Source: Caulobacter henricii (GTDB taxonomy: Bacteria > Pseudomonadota > Alphaproteobacteria > Caulobacterales > Caulobacteraceae). From it: a stretch of 64,000 nt of DNA. Shown here piece after piece: positions 22,755 through 32,253 of the stretch. The DNA lies in NCBI RefSeq assembly GCF_001414055.1, contig NZ_CP013002.1, positions 2,542,001-2,606,000 on the forward strand, in the 5' to 3' direction. Under the pieces are notes generated by a model. It was not told the DNA's origin and searched no databases. It was given only the letters and a program-made list of their open reading frames with translations. Within the stretch, counting starts at the first letter, position 1, and each line of letters begins with the position of its first letter. A program made the position numbers and the translations under genes.

Positions 22755-22983
22755 CGGGCGTTGATCTCGCTGTCATAGTTCGGGGGAGGACGGGCGCTGA
22801 AATAGCCGTCGGGGGCGGTTTGCGCAATGTCGGCGCGCTCAGCTGCCCCAAAGTCAGCTTCACGGTTCCGTCTTAGGACTGTCGGAGAGTCGACATCCAA
22901 CCGTCGCCTTGGCGTCGCGCAGCGCTGTTACCCGGGCCGCAGAACCGGCGTGCTCCCCGCGCGACCGGGCATGGGGATAGATC

Positions 22984-25275
22984 ATGAAAAACCATCTGAT
23001 GCTGGGTGCCGCTTCGGCCGCCCTCCTGCTGCTGGCCGCCGCGCCCGCCCTGGCAGCCGAGCCGGCGCCGACCGAGGCCGCCGACACCACCGCCGTGGAC
23101 GCCGTCATCGTCATTGGTCAGGGCCAGAGCCGCCAGGTTCAGACCCTGAAGGACGAAGCCATTTCGCTGGAAGCCGCCGGCACCAGCCCGCTCAAGGCCA
23201 TCGACAAGCTGCCCGGCGTGACCTTCCAGTCGGCCGACGCCTTCGGCGCCTATGAGTGGTCGACCCGCATCTCGATCCGCGGCTTCAACCAGAACCAGCT
23301 GGGCTTCACCCTCGACGGCGTGCCGCTCGGCGACATGAGCTATGGCAACCACAACGGCCTGCACATCAGCCGCGCCATCACCAACGAAAACATCGGCCGC
23401 GTTGAGCTGGCCCAGGGTGCCGGCGCGCTCGCCACCGCTTCGACCAGCAACCTCGGCGGCACGCTGCAGTTCTTCTCGCGCGATCCGTCGAAGGACTTTG
23501 GTGGCCAGCTGAACGCGACGGGCGGCTCGGAAGGCATGTACCGTGTGTTCGGCCGCCTCGACAGCGGCTCCATCGAGCAATTGGGCGGCCTGCGCGGCTA
23601 CGCCTCGATCGTCAGCCAAGAGACCGAGAAGTGGAAGGGCGGCGGCGAGCAGCGCCAGTTCCAGTACGACCTGAAGGCCGTGCTGCCGATCGGCGACAAT
23701 GGCAGCCTGACGGCCTTCTACAACGGCTCGCAGCGCCGCGAACAGGACTACCAGGACCTCTCCTTCGAGATGATCAAGCGTCTCGGCCGCAACTGGGACA
23801 ACACCCAGCCCAACTGGAACCTGGCCGTGGCCGCCGGTCGCGCCTATCTGACCGGGACGGCCCTGCCCGCCCCGTTCAAGACCGTTGACGACGCCTATTA
23901 TTCGGGTGCCGGCGTTCGCGATGACGAGCTTTACGGCCTGGCCCTTAAGCTGCCGCTCGGCGAGACCGCCAAGCTTGACCTGGCCGCCTATGGCCATGCC
24001 AACCAGGGCCAGGGCCTGTGGTACACGCCTTACGTTCCGAGCCCGGGCTTCGGCACCGTCGGTTCGACCGCTGCCCCGCTGTCGATCCGCACCACCGAGT
24101 ATGACATCGACCGCAAGGGCGTGACCGGCGGCCTCACCTTCGAACTGGGTTCGCACGAAGTGGGCGTCGGCTTCTGGGGTGAGAAGAACACCTTCAATCA
24201 GGCGCGTCGCTTCTATGCCGAAACGGCCGCCGCCCCGTCGCGCGATCCGCTGGACTTCCAGGAGAACCCCTTCTTCACCCAGTGGCAGTACCGCTTCGTG
24301 ACCGACACCCTGGTCGCCCACATCGAAGACACCTGGACCGTCAATGACGCCCTGAAGGTCAATTTCGGCTTCAAGGCCATGGAAGTGACCAACACGGTGC
24401 AGCGCATCGCCGGCAACCCGCTGGCCGGCGAGATCGAGTCGCAGAACTCGTTCCTCCCGCAGGTCGGGTTTGTCTACAAGGCCACGCCGGACCTGGAAGT
24501 CTTCGGCGGCTACACCGAAAACATGGCAGCCTATGTCTCGGCAGCCACCTCGGGCCCCTTCGCTTCGCAGAACCAGGCCGCAGTCGACTACATCACCAAG
24601 ACCCTGGAGCCTGAAACCTCCAAGACCGTGGAACTGGGTGCCCGTTATCGTAATGAACGCTTCCAGGGCGTTGCGGCCCTCTATCACGTGACCTTCGAGA
24701 ACCGCCTGCTGGCCGCCAGCACCGCGGCACCGATCCTGGGCCTGCCCGCCGTTCTGTCGAACGTCGGCGGCGTTGAGACCAACGGCATCGAACTGGCCGG
24801 CGAATACAAGCTGACCGACAACTGGTCGCTCTACGGCGCCTACACCTACAACCAGTCCGAATACCAGGATAACGTCCTCAACGGCTCGGGCGTCGTCGTC
24901 GCCCGCACCGCCGGCAAGGAAGTGGTCAATACGCCCAAGAACATCTTCAAGGGCGAAGTGAAGTTTGAACTGGCCGGCTTCTACAGCAAGCTGGGCGTCG
25001 CCTATACCGGCGAGCGTTACTACACCTACGAGAACATCGGTGGTCAGGTGGACAGCACCACCGTTGCCGACCTGACGCTGGGCTATCGCTTCGACGGCGA
25101 GACCTGGGGCAAGGGTCTGGAAATCCAGGCCAACATCACCAACCTGACCGACGAGGACTATATCTCGACCATCGGTTCGGGTGGCTTCCTGAACAATGAC
25201 GCCGCCGGTACGGGCCAGACCGTTCTGACCGCCCCGCCGCGTCAGTTCTTCGTCTCGATCAAGAAGGCGTTCTAA
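22984..25275 (+). CDS. TonB-dependent outer-membrane receptor
   Basis: 763 residues. A signal peptide (MKNHLMLGAASAALLLLAAA) and a plug domain (AISLEAAGTSPLKAIDKLPGVTFQSADAFG, then WSTRISIRGFNQNQLGFTLDGVPLG) are followed by a 22-strand barrel ending in the outer-membrane sorting residue Phe (VSIKKAF). A TonB-box-like stretch (DAVIVIG) lies after the signal peptide. The substrate is unknown. The neighbours (PhoD phosphatase and peptidase) are too generic to decide it. The 229-base upstream region shows no riboswitch I can recognise. A hairpin terminator follows at 25298-25321. Confidence 0.95.
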   Translation: MKNHLMLGAASAALLLLAAAPALAAEPAPTEAADTTAVDAVIVIGQGQSRQVQTLKDEAISLEAAGTSPLKAIDKLPGVTFQSADAFGAYEWSTRISIRGFNQNQLGFTLDGVPLGDMSYGNHNGLHISRAITNENIGRVELAQGAGALATASTSNLGGTLQFFSRDPSKDFGGQLNATGGSEGMYRVFGRLDSGSIEQLGGLRGYASIVSQETEKWKGGGEQRQFQYDLKAVLPIGDNGSLTAFYNGSQRREQDYQDLSFEMIKRLGRNWDNTQPNWNLAVAAGRAYLTGTALPAPFKTVDDAYYSGAGVRDDELYGLALKLPLGETAKLDLAAYGHANQGQGLWYTPYVPSPGFGTVGSTAAPLSIRTTEYDIDRKGVTGGLTFELGSHEVGVGFWGEKNTFNQARRFYAETAAAPSRDPLDFQENPFFTQWQYRFVTDTLVAHIEDTWTVNDALKVNFGFKAMEVTNTVQRIAGNPLAGEIESQNSFLPQVGFVYKATPDLEVFGGYTENMAAYVSAATSGPFASQNQAAVDYITKTLEPETSKTVELGARYRNERFQGVAALYHVTFENRLLAASTAAPILGLPAVLSNVGGVETNGIELAGEYKLTDNWSLYGAYTYNQSEYQDNVLNGSGVVVARTAGKEVVNTPKNIFKGEVKFELAGFYSKLGVAYTGERYYTYENIGGQVDSTTVADLTLGYRFDGETWGKGLEIQANITNLTDEDYISTIGSGGFLNNDAAGTGQTVLTAPPRQFFVSIKKAF

Positions 25276-25297
25276 GCCCTCTTGATGTCCAGGCATC

Positions 25298-25321
25298 GGG
25301 CCGGGAGGCGACTCCCGGCCC
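25298..25321 (+). terminator. Terminator after TonB-dependent receptor
   Basis: GGGCCGGGAG and CTCCCGGCCC form a 10-bp stem with a GCGA tetraloop, followed by TTTGTCGTT, 22 bases after the receptor stop. Confidence 0.75.
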
Positions 25322-25364
25322 TTTGTCGTTCTAGTTTGTCCCCTTGACCGCCAGAGGCCTGCCC

Positions 25365-26477
25365 ATGACCGACCTGTCCCGCCGTTCAGCCCTGGGCCTT
25401 TCGGCCGCTGCCCTGGCCGTTGCGCCCGCCGCCCAGGCGGCCGTGGTCGACGCACCGCATCCGGCGCTCAACAAGGCCCTGACCAGGATCGCCTTCGGTT
25501 CCTGTGCCAAGCAGGACAAGGACCAGCCGATCTGGGACGCCATCTTCGCGGCCAAGCCTGATCTGTTCGTCTTCCTGGGCGACAACATCTATGCTGACAC
25601 CCGCGATCCCAAGGTGATGGCGGCCAAGTATGCGACCCTGGCGGCCAAGCCGCACTTCAAGCGCCTGCGCGACTCCCTCCCTGTGATCGCCATCTGGGAC
25701 GATCATGACTTTGGCGAGAACGACGCCGGGGCCGACTATCCCATGAAGGCCGAAAGCCGCCGCCAGTTCTGCGACTTCTGGGGCGAGCCTGCGGACTCCG
25801 TCCGTCGCACGCGCGACGGCGTCTATGCGGCCTATGTGTTTGGTCCGGCCGGCCAAAGGGTACAGATCATCCTCCCCGACCTGCGCTGGAACCGCACGCC
25901 CCTGGTCGAGAAGTCCTTCCCCGGCGGCTACAAGGCCTGGGCTACGGCCAGCGGCCTCTCCGGCAAGGAGACCCCCGGTCCCTATGATCGTATCCCCGAT
26001 CTGACCGCGACCATGATCGGTGAGCCGCAGTGGTCCTGGCTGGAGCAGCAGCTGGCCCAGCCCGCCGATCTGCGCCTTTTCGGCTCGAGCCTGCAGGTCC
26101 TGGCCGATTTCGCCGGTTGGGAAGGCTGGATCAACTATGCCCGCGACCACCAGCGCCTGTTCGAAGCCATCCGCCGCCAGAAGGCCGAGCGCCTGATCTG
26201 CATCAGCGGCGACACCCACTATGCCGAGGTCTCGCGACTGGACGCCAATGTACCCTATCCGATCTGGGACATCACCTCCTCGGGCCTGACCGAGGTGTGG
26301 CCGGTCACGCCGCCCAATGCTTTGCGGGTCTCTCCCGTGGTCCGCGAACGCAACTTCGGCATGATCGAGATCGACTGGAGCGGCGCAGCGCCCAGGGTCA
26401 CGCTGAAGATCCATGACGAGAAGGGCGCGGTGAAAATCTCGCAGGTGGTGGATACGGGGACGCTTAGGGTCGGGTGA
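25365..26477 (+). CDS. PhoD-like alkaline phosphatase family protein, Tat-exported
   Basis: 370 residues. The leader has a twin-arginine motif (DLSRRSALGLSAAALAV). The metal-binding series typical of PhoD-like enzymes follows: FGSCAKQDKDQPIWD, FLGDNIYAD, AIWDDHDFGENDA, and ICISGDTHYAEV near the C-terminus. It should be a periplasmic or surface phosphomonoesterase or phosphodiesterase. ATG 25365 is preferred over TTG 25344 because it starts the Tat peptide and has AGAGG upstream. No Pho box is evident. Confidence 0.92.
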   Translation: MTDLSRRSALGLSAAALAVAPAAQAAVVDAPHPALNKALTRIAFGSCAKQDKDQPIWDAIFAAKPDLFVFLGDNIYADTRDPKVMAAKYATLAAKPHFKRLRDSLPVIAIWDDHDFGENDAGADYPMKAESRRQFCDFWGEPADSVRRTRDGVYAAYVFGPAGQRVQIILPDLRWNRTPLVEKSFPGGYKAWATASGLSGKETPGPYDRIPDLTATMIGEPQWSWLEQQLAQPADLRLFGSSLQVLADFAGWEGWINYARDHQRLFEAIRRQKAERLICISGDTHYAEVSRLDANVPYPIWDITSSGLTEVWPVTPPNALRVSPVVRERNFGMIEIDWSGAAPRVTLKIHDEKGAVKISQVVDTGTLRVG

Positions 26478-26484
26478 AGCAAGC

Positions 26485-26504
26485 CCTCCCCCCGAAGGGG
26501 GAGG
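26485..26504. repeat. GC-rich hairpin repeat, second copy
   Basis: CCTCCCCC / GGGGGAGG with a four-base loop (CGAA), flanked by GGAC as in the 22-45 copy. It lies in the short gap between the PhoD and peptidase genes. Confidence 0.65.
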
Positions 26505-26571
26505 ACTTCCGACCGCCCATCAAACTTTTCCCTGCTGACAAGCTCGCGGCCCCGCTCTAGCGTCCCGCGCC

Positions 26572-28785
26572 ATGATCAGACCCTCGCTTACCGCCCTCGC
26601 GGCGTGCCTCGCCCTGACTTCGCCCGTTCTGGCGGAAAAGCTCACCCCTGAGCGGATTTTCGCTGATCCAAGCCTGACAGGCCCTACGGCCCGCGGCGTG
26701 TCCCTCTCGCCGGACGGCAAGCGCGTCACCTATCTGAAAGCCAAGGCCGAGGCGGCCAATGTCCAGGACCTGTGGGCGGCCGACGTGGCCGGCGGCGAGC
26801 CCTATCGCCTGATCGACTCGGCCAGCCTGTCCTCAGGGGCCAAGGAACTGTCGGAAGCCGAAAAAGCCCGTCGCGAACGGGCCCGCGTCTCGTCGCGCGG
26901 CATTGTCGAATACAGCTGGGACAGCCAGGGCCGCTTCATCCTGGTGCCTCTGGACGGCGACCTCTATCTGGACAGCGTTGCAGACGGCAAGGTCAGCCGT
27001 CTGACCGAGACCCCCGGTGACGAGGTCGACGCCAAGGTCTCGCCGCTGGGCGGGTTTGTCTCCTATGTCCGCGACCAGAATCTCTATGTGAAGCCGGTCG
27101 ACGGCGGTGCCGAAAAGGCCCTGACGACGGACGGCAGGGACGCCCTGTCGTTCGGCGTCGCCGAGTTCATCGCCCAGGAAGAGCTGGACCGGTTCAGCGG
27201 CTACTGGTGGTCGCCCAGCGAGAGCCACATCGCCTATACCCGGGTCGATGAAAGCGGCGTCGACATCGTGCCGCGCGCCGACATCGGCCCCGGCGGGGCC
27301 ACGGTGGTCCTGCAGCGCTATCCCCGGGCCGGCCGCCCCAATGCCGTGGTCGACCTGTTCGTCCGCAACATGGCCACCGGCCAGGTCGTGCCGCTGGATC
27401 TCGGCAGCAACAAGGACATCTATGTCGCCCGCGTCGACTGGTCGGCCAATGGCAAGACCCTCTATGTCCAGCGCCTGTCGCGTGACCAGAAGACCCTCGA
27501 CATCATCGCCTTCGACCCGACGACCGGCTTGGGCAAGACGATCCTGACCGAGACCGACCGCAACTTCATCGAGGTGCATGAGGACTTCCGCCCCCTGGCC
27601 GACGGAAGCTTCCTGTGGTCCTCGGAAAAGTCGGGCTTCAACCACCTCTATCGGCATGCTGCCGACGGCAAGCTGATCGCCCAGATCACCAAGGGCGACT
27701 GGCCCATGGACCGGGTCGAGGGCGTCGACGAGGCCCGCAAGGTGGTGATCTTCGGGGCGTCCATCGAGACGCCGATCGAACGTCGCCTCTATGAGGTATC
27801 CTATGCCAAGCCCGGCAAGCCCAAGGCCCTGACGCCCGCCGGTGGCTGGTGGAGCGCCAAGGTCGCCAGCAATGGAGCCTTTGCCGGTTCGTACAGCGAT
27901 CCCAAGACCCCGCCCCAGACCGGCCTCTATGCGCCTGACGGCAAGCGGGTGCGCTGGATTGAGGAGAACCGCCTCGCTGAGGGTCACCCCTACTGGCCCT
28001 ACGCCTCGACCCTGACCACACCGGACTACGGCACGCTGCAAGCCGCCGATGGCGAGGTCCTGCACTATTCGATCCTGAAGCCCTCCGACTTCGATCCGGC
28101 GAAAAAGTATCCGGCCATCGTCTCGGTCTATGGCGGCCCGCACGCCCAGCGGGTCAGCAAGACCTGGCAGAGCGCCAGCGAGCGCACCTATCTCGAGGCC
28201 GGCTATCTGATCTTCAAGCTGGACAACCGCGGCAGCTCCAACCGCTCGGCCAAGTTCAAGCGCGCCCTGGACCGCCGCATGGGCACGGTTGAGGTAGATG
28301 ATCAGATTGTTGGTGCCAACTATCTGAAATCCCTACCCTATGTCGACGCCGACAAGTTGGGCGTGATGGGCTGGTCCTATGGCGGCTTCATGACCCTGAT
28401 GATGCTGACGGCCGAGAATACGCCGTTCAAGGCCGGTGCCGGTGGTGCGCCGCCGACCGAATGGGGCCTTTACGACACCGCCTATACCGAGCGCTACATG
28501 GGCAAGCCGGAGGAGAACAAGGAAGGCTATGCGCGGTCGGATATCCTGAACCGTCTGGACAGGATGAAGCCCGGCAGCCTGCTGCTGCTGCACGGCATGG
28601 CCGACGACAATGTGATCTTCGAGAACAGCACCCGCCTGATCGCGGCCCTGCAGAAGAAAGCCATCCCGTTCGAGATGGCCCTCTATCCTGGTGAGCGCCA
28701 CAGCGCGCCCGGCAGCAAGACCAAGGGCCTCAGCGTGCTGAAGACCCATCTCGAATTCTTCAATCGCAAGCTCAAGGGGCACTAG
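26572..28785 (+). CDS. Dipeptidyl peptidase IV-type serine peptidase (S9)
   Basis: 737 residues with a signal peptide (MIRPSLTALAACLALTSPVLA). An eight-bladed propeller domain carries the Glu203-Glu204 pair (AEFIAQEELDRFSGYWW) that in DPP-IV clamps the substrate N-terminus. The alpha/beta-hydrolase triad follows: Ser602 in GWSYGG, Asp in GMADDNVI and His in GERHSAPG. It should release X-Pro or similar dipeptides in the periplasm, supporting growth on peptides. A long hairpin follows the stop (28794-28829). Confidence 0.95.
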   Translation: MIRPSLTALAACLALTSPVLAEKLTPERIFADPSLTGPTARGVSLSPDGKRVTYLKAKAEAANVQDLWAADVAGGEPYRLIDSASLSSGAKELSEAEKARRERARVSSRGIVEYSWDSQGRFILVPLDGDLYLDSVADGKVSRLTETPGDEVDAKVSPLGGFVSYVRDQNLYVKPVDGGAEKALTTDGRDALSFGVAEFIAQEELDRFSGYWWSPSESHIAYTRVDESGVDIVPRADIGPGGATVVLQRYPRAGRPNAVVDLFVRNMATGQVVPLDLGSNKDIYVARVDWSANGKTLYVQRLSRDQKTLDIIAFDPTTGLGKTILTETDRNFIEVHEDFRPLADGSFLWSSEKSGFNHLYRHAADGKLIAQITKGDWPMDRVEGVDEARKVVIFGASIETPIERRLYEVSYAKPGKPKALTPAGGWWSAKVASNGAFAGSYSDPKTPPQTGLYAPDGKRVRWIEENRLAEGHPYWPYASTLTTPDYGTLQAADGEVLHYSILKPSDFDPAKKYPAIVSVYGGPHAQRVSKTWQSASERTYLEAGYLIFKLDNRGSSNRSAKFKRALDRRMGTVEVDDQIVGANYLKSLPYVDADKLGVMGWSYGGFMTLMMLTAENTPFKAGAGGAPPTEWGLYDTAYTERYMGKPEENKEGYARSDILNRLDRMKPGSLLLLHGMADDNVIFENSTRLIAALQKKAIPFEMALYPGERHSAPGSKTKGLSVLKTHLEFFNRKLKGH

Positions 28786-28793
28786 CCCGGGAC

Positions 28794-28829
28794 CAGGCCC
28801 TTTTCGGCGATCGCGCCGCGAAGGGCCTG
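28794..28829 (+). terminator. Two-part hairpin after the DPP-IV gene
   Basis: CAGGCCCTT pairs with AAGGGCCTG (9 bp), enclosing CGGCG-ATCG-CGCCG. It begins 8 bases past the stop. No U-run follows, so termination efficiency is uncertain. Confidence 0.55.
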
Positions 28830-28921
28830 CGTCAAAATGCGCGCCGGTCTCGTCACTTTGTCGCGGGCCGAACGGCCGAAGCAGTTTCTATTCTGGTCAG
28901 CGCTGAACTGAGGACTGCGCC

Positions 28922-29128
28922 ATGACCAATCCCACTGACGAAGCTGTCGAATGGCTGATCCATGCCGTCAAGGACGCGCTCCGGGATGGGCGCGCCTCGG
29001 CCTCGGATCTCGAGGACTGGCTGCTGGCCGCGATCATGCTTGAGGAAATGTCGCTGGAAGAAGAGCGCGACGCCCGAGAAACCCGCGCCCTGGGGGCCTG
29101 GATGAGCGCGGCGTCCACTCGGCACTGA
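28922..29128 (+). CDS. Small acidic hypothetical protein
   Basis: 68 residues, predicted helical and highly charged (EAVEWLIHAVKDALRDGRAS, then EEMSLEEERDARETRALGAW). Not recognised. TGAGGA lies about 10 bases before the ATG. No signal or membrane segment. Codon use resembles the neighbours, which favours a real gene, but the small size leaves doubt. Confidence 0.6.
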   Translation: MTNPTDEAVEWLIHAVKDALRDGRASASDLEDWLLAAIMLEEMSLEEERDARETRALGAWMSAASTRH

Positions 29129-29266
29129 CCTGTGCGGCCGTCGAAAGGCGGCTACAGCGCCACGGCGTAAGGCTCGCCGGTCGTCTGCCACGACCAGTGG
29201 CGATCCCGGCTTGACTTCCGTAGCGAAAGAAAACGAACCTCCGCGCAGGCTCCATAGGACACGCGC

Positions 29267-30049
29267 GTGACCACCTATACCGATCTCATTGCCGGCATGA
29301 CGGCAACCGCCACCGGCCACGGGGCCCATGTTACCGACGACTGGAAGCAGGGCCGTACCACCTATGGCGGTCTCTCCGCGGCGCTTTGCCTGGAAGCGGC
29401 GCTTCGCACCCTGCCCGACGCCCCACCCCTGCGCTCGGGACAGTTCGCCTTCATCGGTCCGGCAGCCGGCGAGCTGGCCATCGAGACCAAGGTGCTGCGC
29501 CAGGGCAAGTCGACCCTGTTCGTCGGCGTTGATCTGGTGGGCGAGCAGGGCCTGGCCACGCGCGCCATCCTGACCTTCGGCGCGGCGCGGGAGTCGCTGG
29601 TGGCGCACAGCGACCTGCCCTGCCCCGTCGTCGCCCCGCCGGCCGACTGCGAATTCTTCTTCCCGCCGGGTTCAGGGCCTGGCTTTTCGGGCCAGTTCGA
29701 AGTTCGGATGGCCGGCGGCACGCGGCCCCTGTCCGGCCAGCCTCCGGAGTATCTGTTGTGGATCCGCCACCGCGATCCGACCGCGCGCTCCCTGGCAGCC
29801 CTTATCGCCCTGGCCGACACACCACCGCCCCCGGCCATGGCCCTGTTTCCGAAATTCGGTCCGATCTCGACCATGACCTGGTCACTGGATGTCGTCGGCC
29901 TGCCCGCGGAGGACGATGACGGCTGGCGGCTGCTGCGAAGTACAGCCGAGACCATCGGTGACGGCTATTCCACCCAGGACATGATGCTGTGGGACCAGGG
30001 CGGCCGTCCGCTGATCGCCGCGCGCCAGAACGTGGCCGTTTTCGTCTGA
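29267..30049 (+). CDS. Acyl-CoA thioesterase-like (double hotdog) protein
   Basis: 260 residues. The N-terminal half (WKQGRTTYGGLSAALCLEAALRTLP ... LRSGQFAFIGPAAGELAIETKVLRQGKSTLFVGVDL) and the C-terminal TMTWSLDVVGLP ... GDGYSTQDMMLWDQGGRPLIAARQNVAVF follow the TesB/TesC-type tandem hotdog layout. It probably hydrolyses an acyl-CoA; chain length unknown. The start is GTG at 29267 with AGGA upstream. Its own short upstream region suggests a separate transcript from the 68-residue gene. Confidence 0.85.
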   Translation: MTTYTDLIAGMTATATGHGAHVTDDWKQGRTTYGGLSAALCLEAALRTLPDAPPLRSGQFAFIGPAAGELAIETKVLRQGKSTLFVGVDLVGEQGLATRAILTFGAARESLVAHSDLPCPVVAPPADCEFFFPPGSGPGFSGQFEVRMAGGTRPLSGQPPEYLLWIRHRDPTARSLAALIALADTPPPPAMALFPKFGPISTMTWSLDVVGLPAEDDDGWRLLRSTAETIGDGYSTQDMMLWDQGGRPLIAARQNVAVFV

Positions 30050-30143
30050 AGCCGAGGATGGGCTTGGCGGCGACGGCCTTTTGCCGTCATCCTCCGCCGC
30101 ATCCGACCGACCACTGATGTCGACTCGCGTGGGGAAGCTGCCA

Positions 30144-31649
30144 ATGACCAAGATCGCCTGCCTGGCCGGAGCGGCCGTCGTCGCCCTGCTGTCCACCAGC
30201 GCCGCTGCCCAAGCCTCGCCGCCGACCTCAGAACAGGCGACCCAGGCCTATCTGGCTCAGATCAAGGCCAAGAACGACCTCCTGCGCGCGGTTATCGCGG
30301 TCAACCCGGCCGCCCTGACCGATGCCAAGGCTCGCGACGCCGAACGCAAGGCCGGCAAGGTCCGTTCGGCCATCCATGGCCTGCCCATCCTGCTGAAGGA
30401 CAATATCGAGTCCGCCGAGCCCCTGGCTACCACAGCGGGATCCCTGGCCCTGAAGGACAATGTCACCGGCCGCGACGCGCCCCTGGTCAAGGGGCTGCGC
30501 GAGGCAGGGGCTGTGATCCTGGGCAAGGCCAATCTGTCCGAATGGGCCAATATCCGCTCGAACAACTCAATCAGCGGCTGGAGCGCCGTCGGCGGCACGG
30601 TGCGTAATCCCTATGTGCTTGATCGCAGCGCCTGCGGCTCGTCCAGTGGTTCGGGCGCGGCGGTCGCGGCCGGCCTGGCCTGGGCAGCGATCGGCACGGA
30701 GACCGATGGTTCGATCACCTGTCCGGCGGCGATCAATGGTCTGGTGGGCCTGAAGCCCACTGTCGGCCTGGTCTCCCGCACCCACATCATCCCGATCAGC
30801 CACAGCCAGGACACGGCCGGCCCCATGACCACCACGGTCCGGGACGCCGCCGAGATCCTGACCGCCATCGCCGGCTCTGACCCTGCGGATGGGGCGACCA
30901 AGGCCGCCGACAGCCACAAGACCGACTATGCCAAGGGTCTAAGCAAGGACGCCCTGAAAGGCGTGACCCTGGCGGTGGCGCGTTTCTATACCGGCTACTC
31001 GCCCAAGACCGACGCCGTGTTCGAGCAGGCCCTGAAGGACCTCGCGGCCCAGGGCGCGACCCTGGTCGAGCTGAAGGAGTTCGACGAGGGCCCGATCGGC
31101 CGGGCCGAGGGGGTGGTGCTCTATACCGAACTGAAGGTCGATCTGGCCGCCTATCTGGCCTCGACCGATCCCGCCAAGGTCAAGACCCGCACCCTGGCCG
31201 ACGTGATCGCCTTCAACAAGGCGACCCCCAAGGAGTTCGAGTGGTTTGGCCAGGAGAGCTTTGAGCGGGCCGAAAAAACCAAGGGCTATGATGACCCCGA
31301 CTATATCAAGGCTGCCGCAGACGCCCGGCGGCTGGCCGGTCCCGAGGGTATCGACAAGATCCTGAAGGACACGGGTGCGGTCGCCATCGTGGCTCCGACA
31401 ACCGGCCCGGCCTGGACCATTGATCCCTTGAATGGTGACAATTATGGCGGCTCCTCGACCACCCTGCCCGCCGTCGCCGGCTATCCGCACCTGACCGTGC
31501 CTATGGGAGATGTCACAGGCCTGCCGGTCGGGCTTTCGTTCATCGGCCCGGCCTGGAGCGAGAAGCTGCTGCTGAACCTCGGCTATGCCTATGAGCAGGC
31601 CACGATGAGGCGCAAGGCCCCGACCTTCAAGACGACCATAGCCCCTTAG
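30144..31649 (+). CDS. Exported amidase (amidase signature family)
   Basis: 501 residues with a signal peptide (MTKIACLAGAAVVALLSTSAAAQA). The Ser-cisSer-Lys triad is visible: Lys in LPILLKDNIES, then the Gly/Ser-rich signature SACGSSSGSGAAVAAGL and ETDGSITCPAAINGLVGLKP. The enzymes cleave carboxamides, including peptide amides; periplasmic location is predicted. ATG 30144 begins the signal peptide, with GGGGAAG upstream. The stop overlaps the convergent NTF2-like gene by 4 bases (TTAG). Confidence 0.93.
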   Translation: MTKIACLAGAAVVALLSTSAAAQASPPTSEQATQAYLAQIKAKNDLLRAVIAVNPAALTDAKARDAERKAGKVRSAIHGLPILLKDNIESAEPLATTAGSLALKDNVTGRDAPLVKGLREAGAVILGKANLSEWANIRSNNSISGWSAVGGTVRNPYVLDRSACGSSSGSGAAVAAGLAWAAIGTETDGSITCPAAINGLVGLKPTVGLVSRTHIIPISHSQDTAGPMTTTVRDAAEILTAIAGSDPADGATKAADSHKTDYAKGLSKDALKGVTLAVARFYTGYSPKTDAVFEQALKDLAAQGATLVELKEFDEGPIGRAEGVVLYTELKVDLAAYLASTDPAKVKTRTLADVIAFNKATPKEFEWFGQESFERAEKTKGYDDPDYIKAAADARRLAGPEGIDKILKDTGAVAIVAPTTGPAWTIDPLNGDNYGGSSTTLPAVAGYPHLTVPMGDVTGLPVGLSFIGPAWSEKLLLNLGYAYEQATMRRKAPTFKTTIAP

Positions 31650-32086
31650 GAGCTATGGTCGGCAACGATCCGCCAACCGTCCTTCTCCAGCGCCATGACC
31701 AGACTGGTATAGCCTTTGGCCGATTTCCCATCGGGATAGGTCAGGGACCACTGGCCGATATAGAGGGCGTGGGCCGCATCCAGCAGGCGGAAGTCGACGG
31801 ACTGGAAACTCAGCACGCCGCGCTTGGCCGGATCGGCGAGATTGTACTTGGCATTATAGCGGGCGATCATCGCCGCCTTGCCGCGAACCAGGCCTTCTTC
31901 GGTGACGAAGCTGGTTTCCGGTGCCTCTGAATAGGCGGCCATGAAGCGGACAACGTCGCCAGCGTTCCAGCCCTTGGCGCTGTCCGCCATCACGGCCTCG
32001 ACAGCCCGTTGCTGCGGTGAAGACTCGACGGCCCAGGCAAACGTCGGCGCAGCCAGCAGAGCCAGGGTCAGCAGGAGGCGGCGCAT
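31646..32086 (-). CDS. Exported NTF2-like / DUF4440 (SgcJ-type) protein
   Basis: 146 residues. A signal peptide (MRRLLLTLALLAAPTFAWA) is followed by an NTF2-like cone fold (WNAGDVVRFMAAYSEAPETSFV, then GKAAMIARYNAKY ... WSLTYPDGKSAKGYTSLVMALEKDGWRIVADHSS). Such domains bind small ligands or serve as assembly modules. It is the last gene of the five-gene exported-protein operon; the start overlaps the stop of the small lipoprotein gene by one base (TGATG). Confidence 0.85.
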   Translation of the reverse strand: MRRLLLTLALLAAPTFAWAVESSPQQRAVEAVMADSAKGWNAGDVVRFMAAYSEAPETSFVTEEGLVRGKAAMIARYNAKYNLADPAKRGVLSFQSVDFRLLDAAHALYIGQWSLTYPDGKSAKGYTSLVMALEKDGWRIVADHSS

Positions 32087-32253
32087 CAGACGCGCGGGCG
32101 AATGACGTCGATCGGTGGCGGCGGCGGCGTGACCCGGTCCGGCGACGGCGCATTGGGGGCGGGTGGCCCCATATAGGGTCTCTGCTGTGGTGGTTGCGCA
32201 CAGCCGCAAAGGGTCGCGATGGCCAGGGTCAGGATCAGGCCTGATCTCAGCAT
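32086..32253 (-). CDS. Small 55-residue proline-rich lipoprotein
   Basis: MLRSGLILTLAIATLCGC is a lipoprotein signal with the acylation Cys at 18 (L-C-G-C). The mature 38-residue tail is unusually proline-rich (QPPQQRPYMGPPAPNAPSPD, then TPPPPPIDVIRPRV). Below common gene-finder cut-offs, but it overlaps the upstream stop by 7 bases and the downstream start by one, so it fits precisely in the operon. It probably sits in the outer membrane with a short extended tail. Confidence 0.75.
   Translation of the reverse strand: MLRSGLILTLAIATLCGCAQPPQQRPYMGPPAPNAPSPDRVTPPPPPIDVIRPRV

Noticed and set aside
22755..22983. Possible riboswitch (cobalamin or TPP type) before the TonB-dependent receptor
   Set aside because: GC-rich and structured, but neither a B12-box nor a thi-box core could be found by eye. 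A covariance-model scan would settle it.
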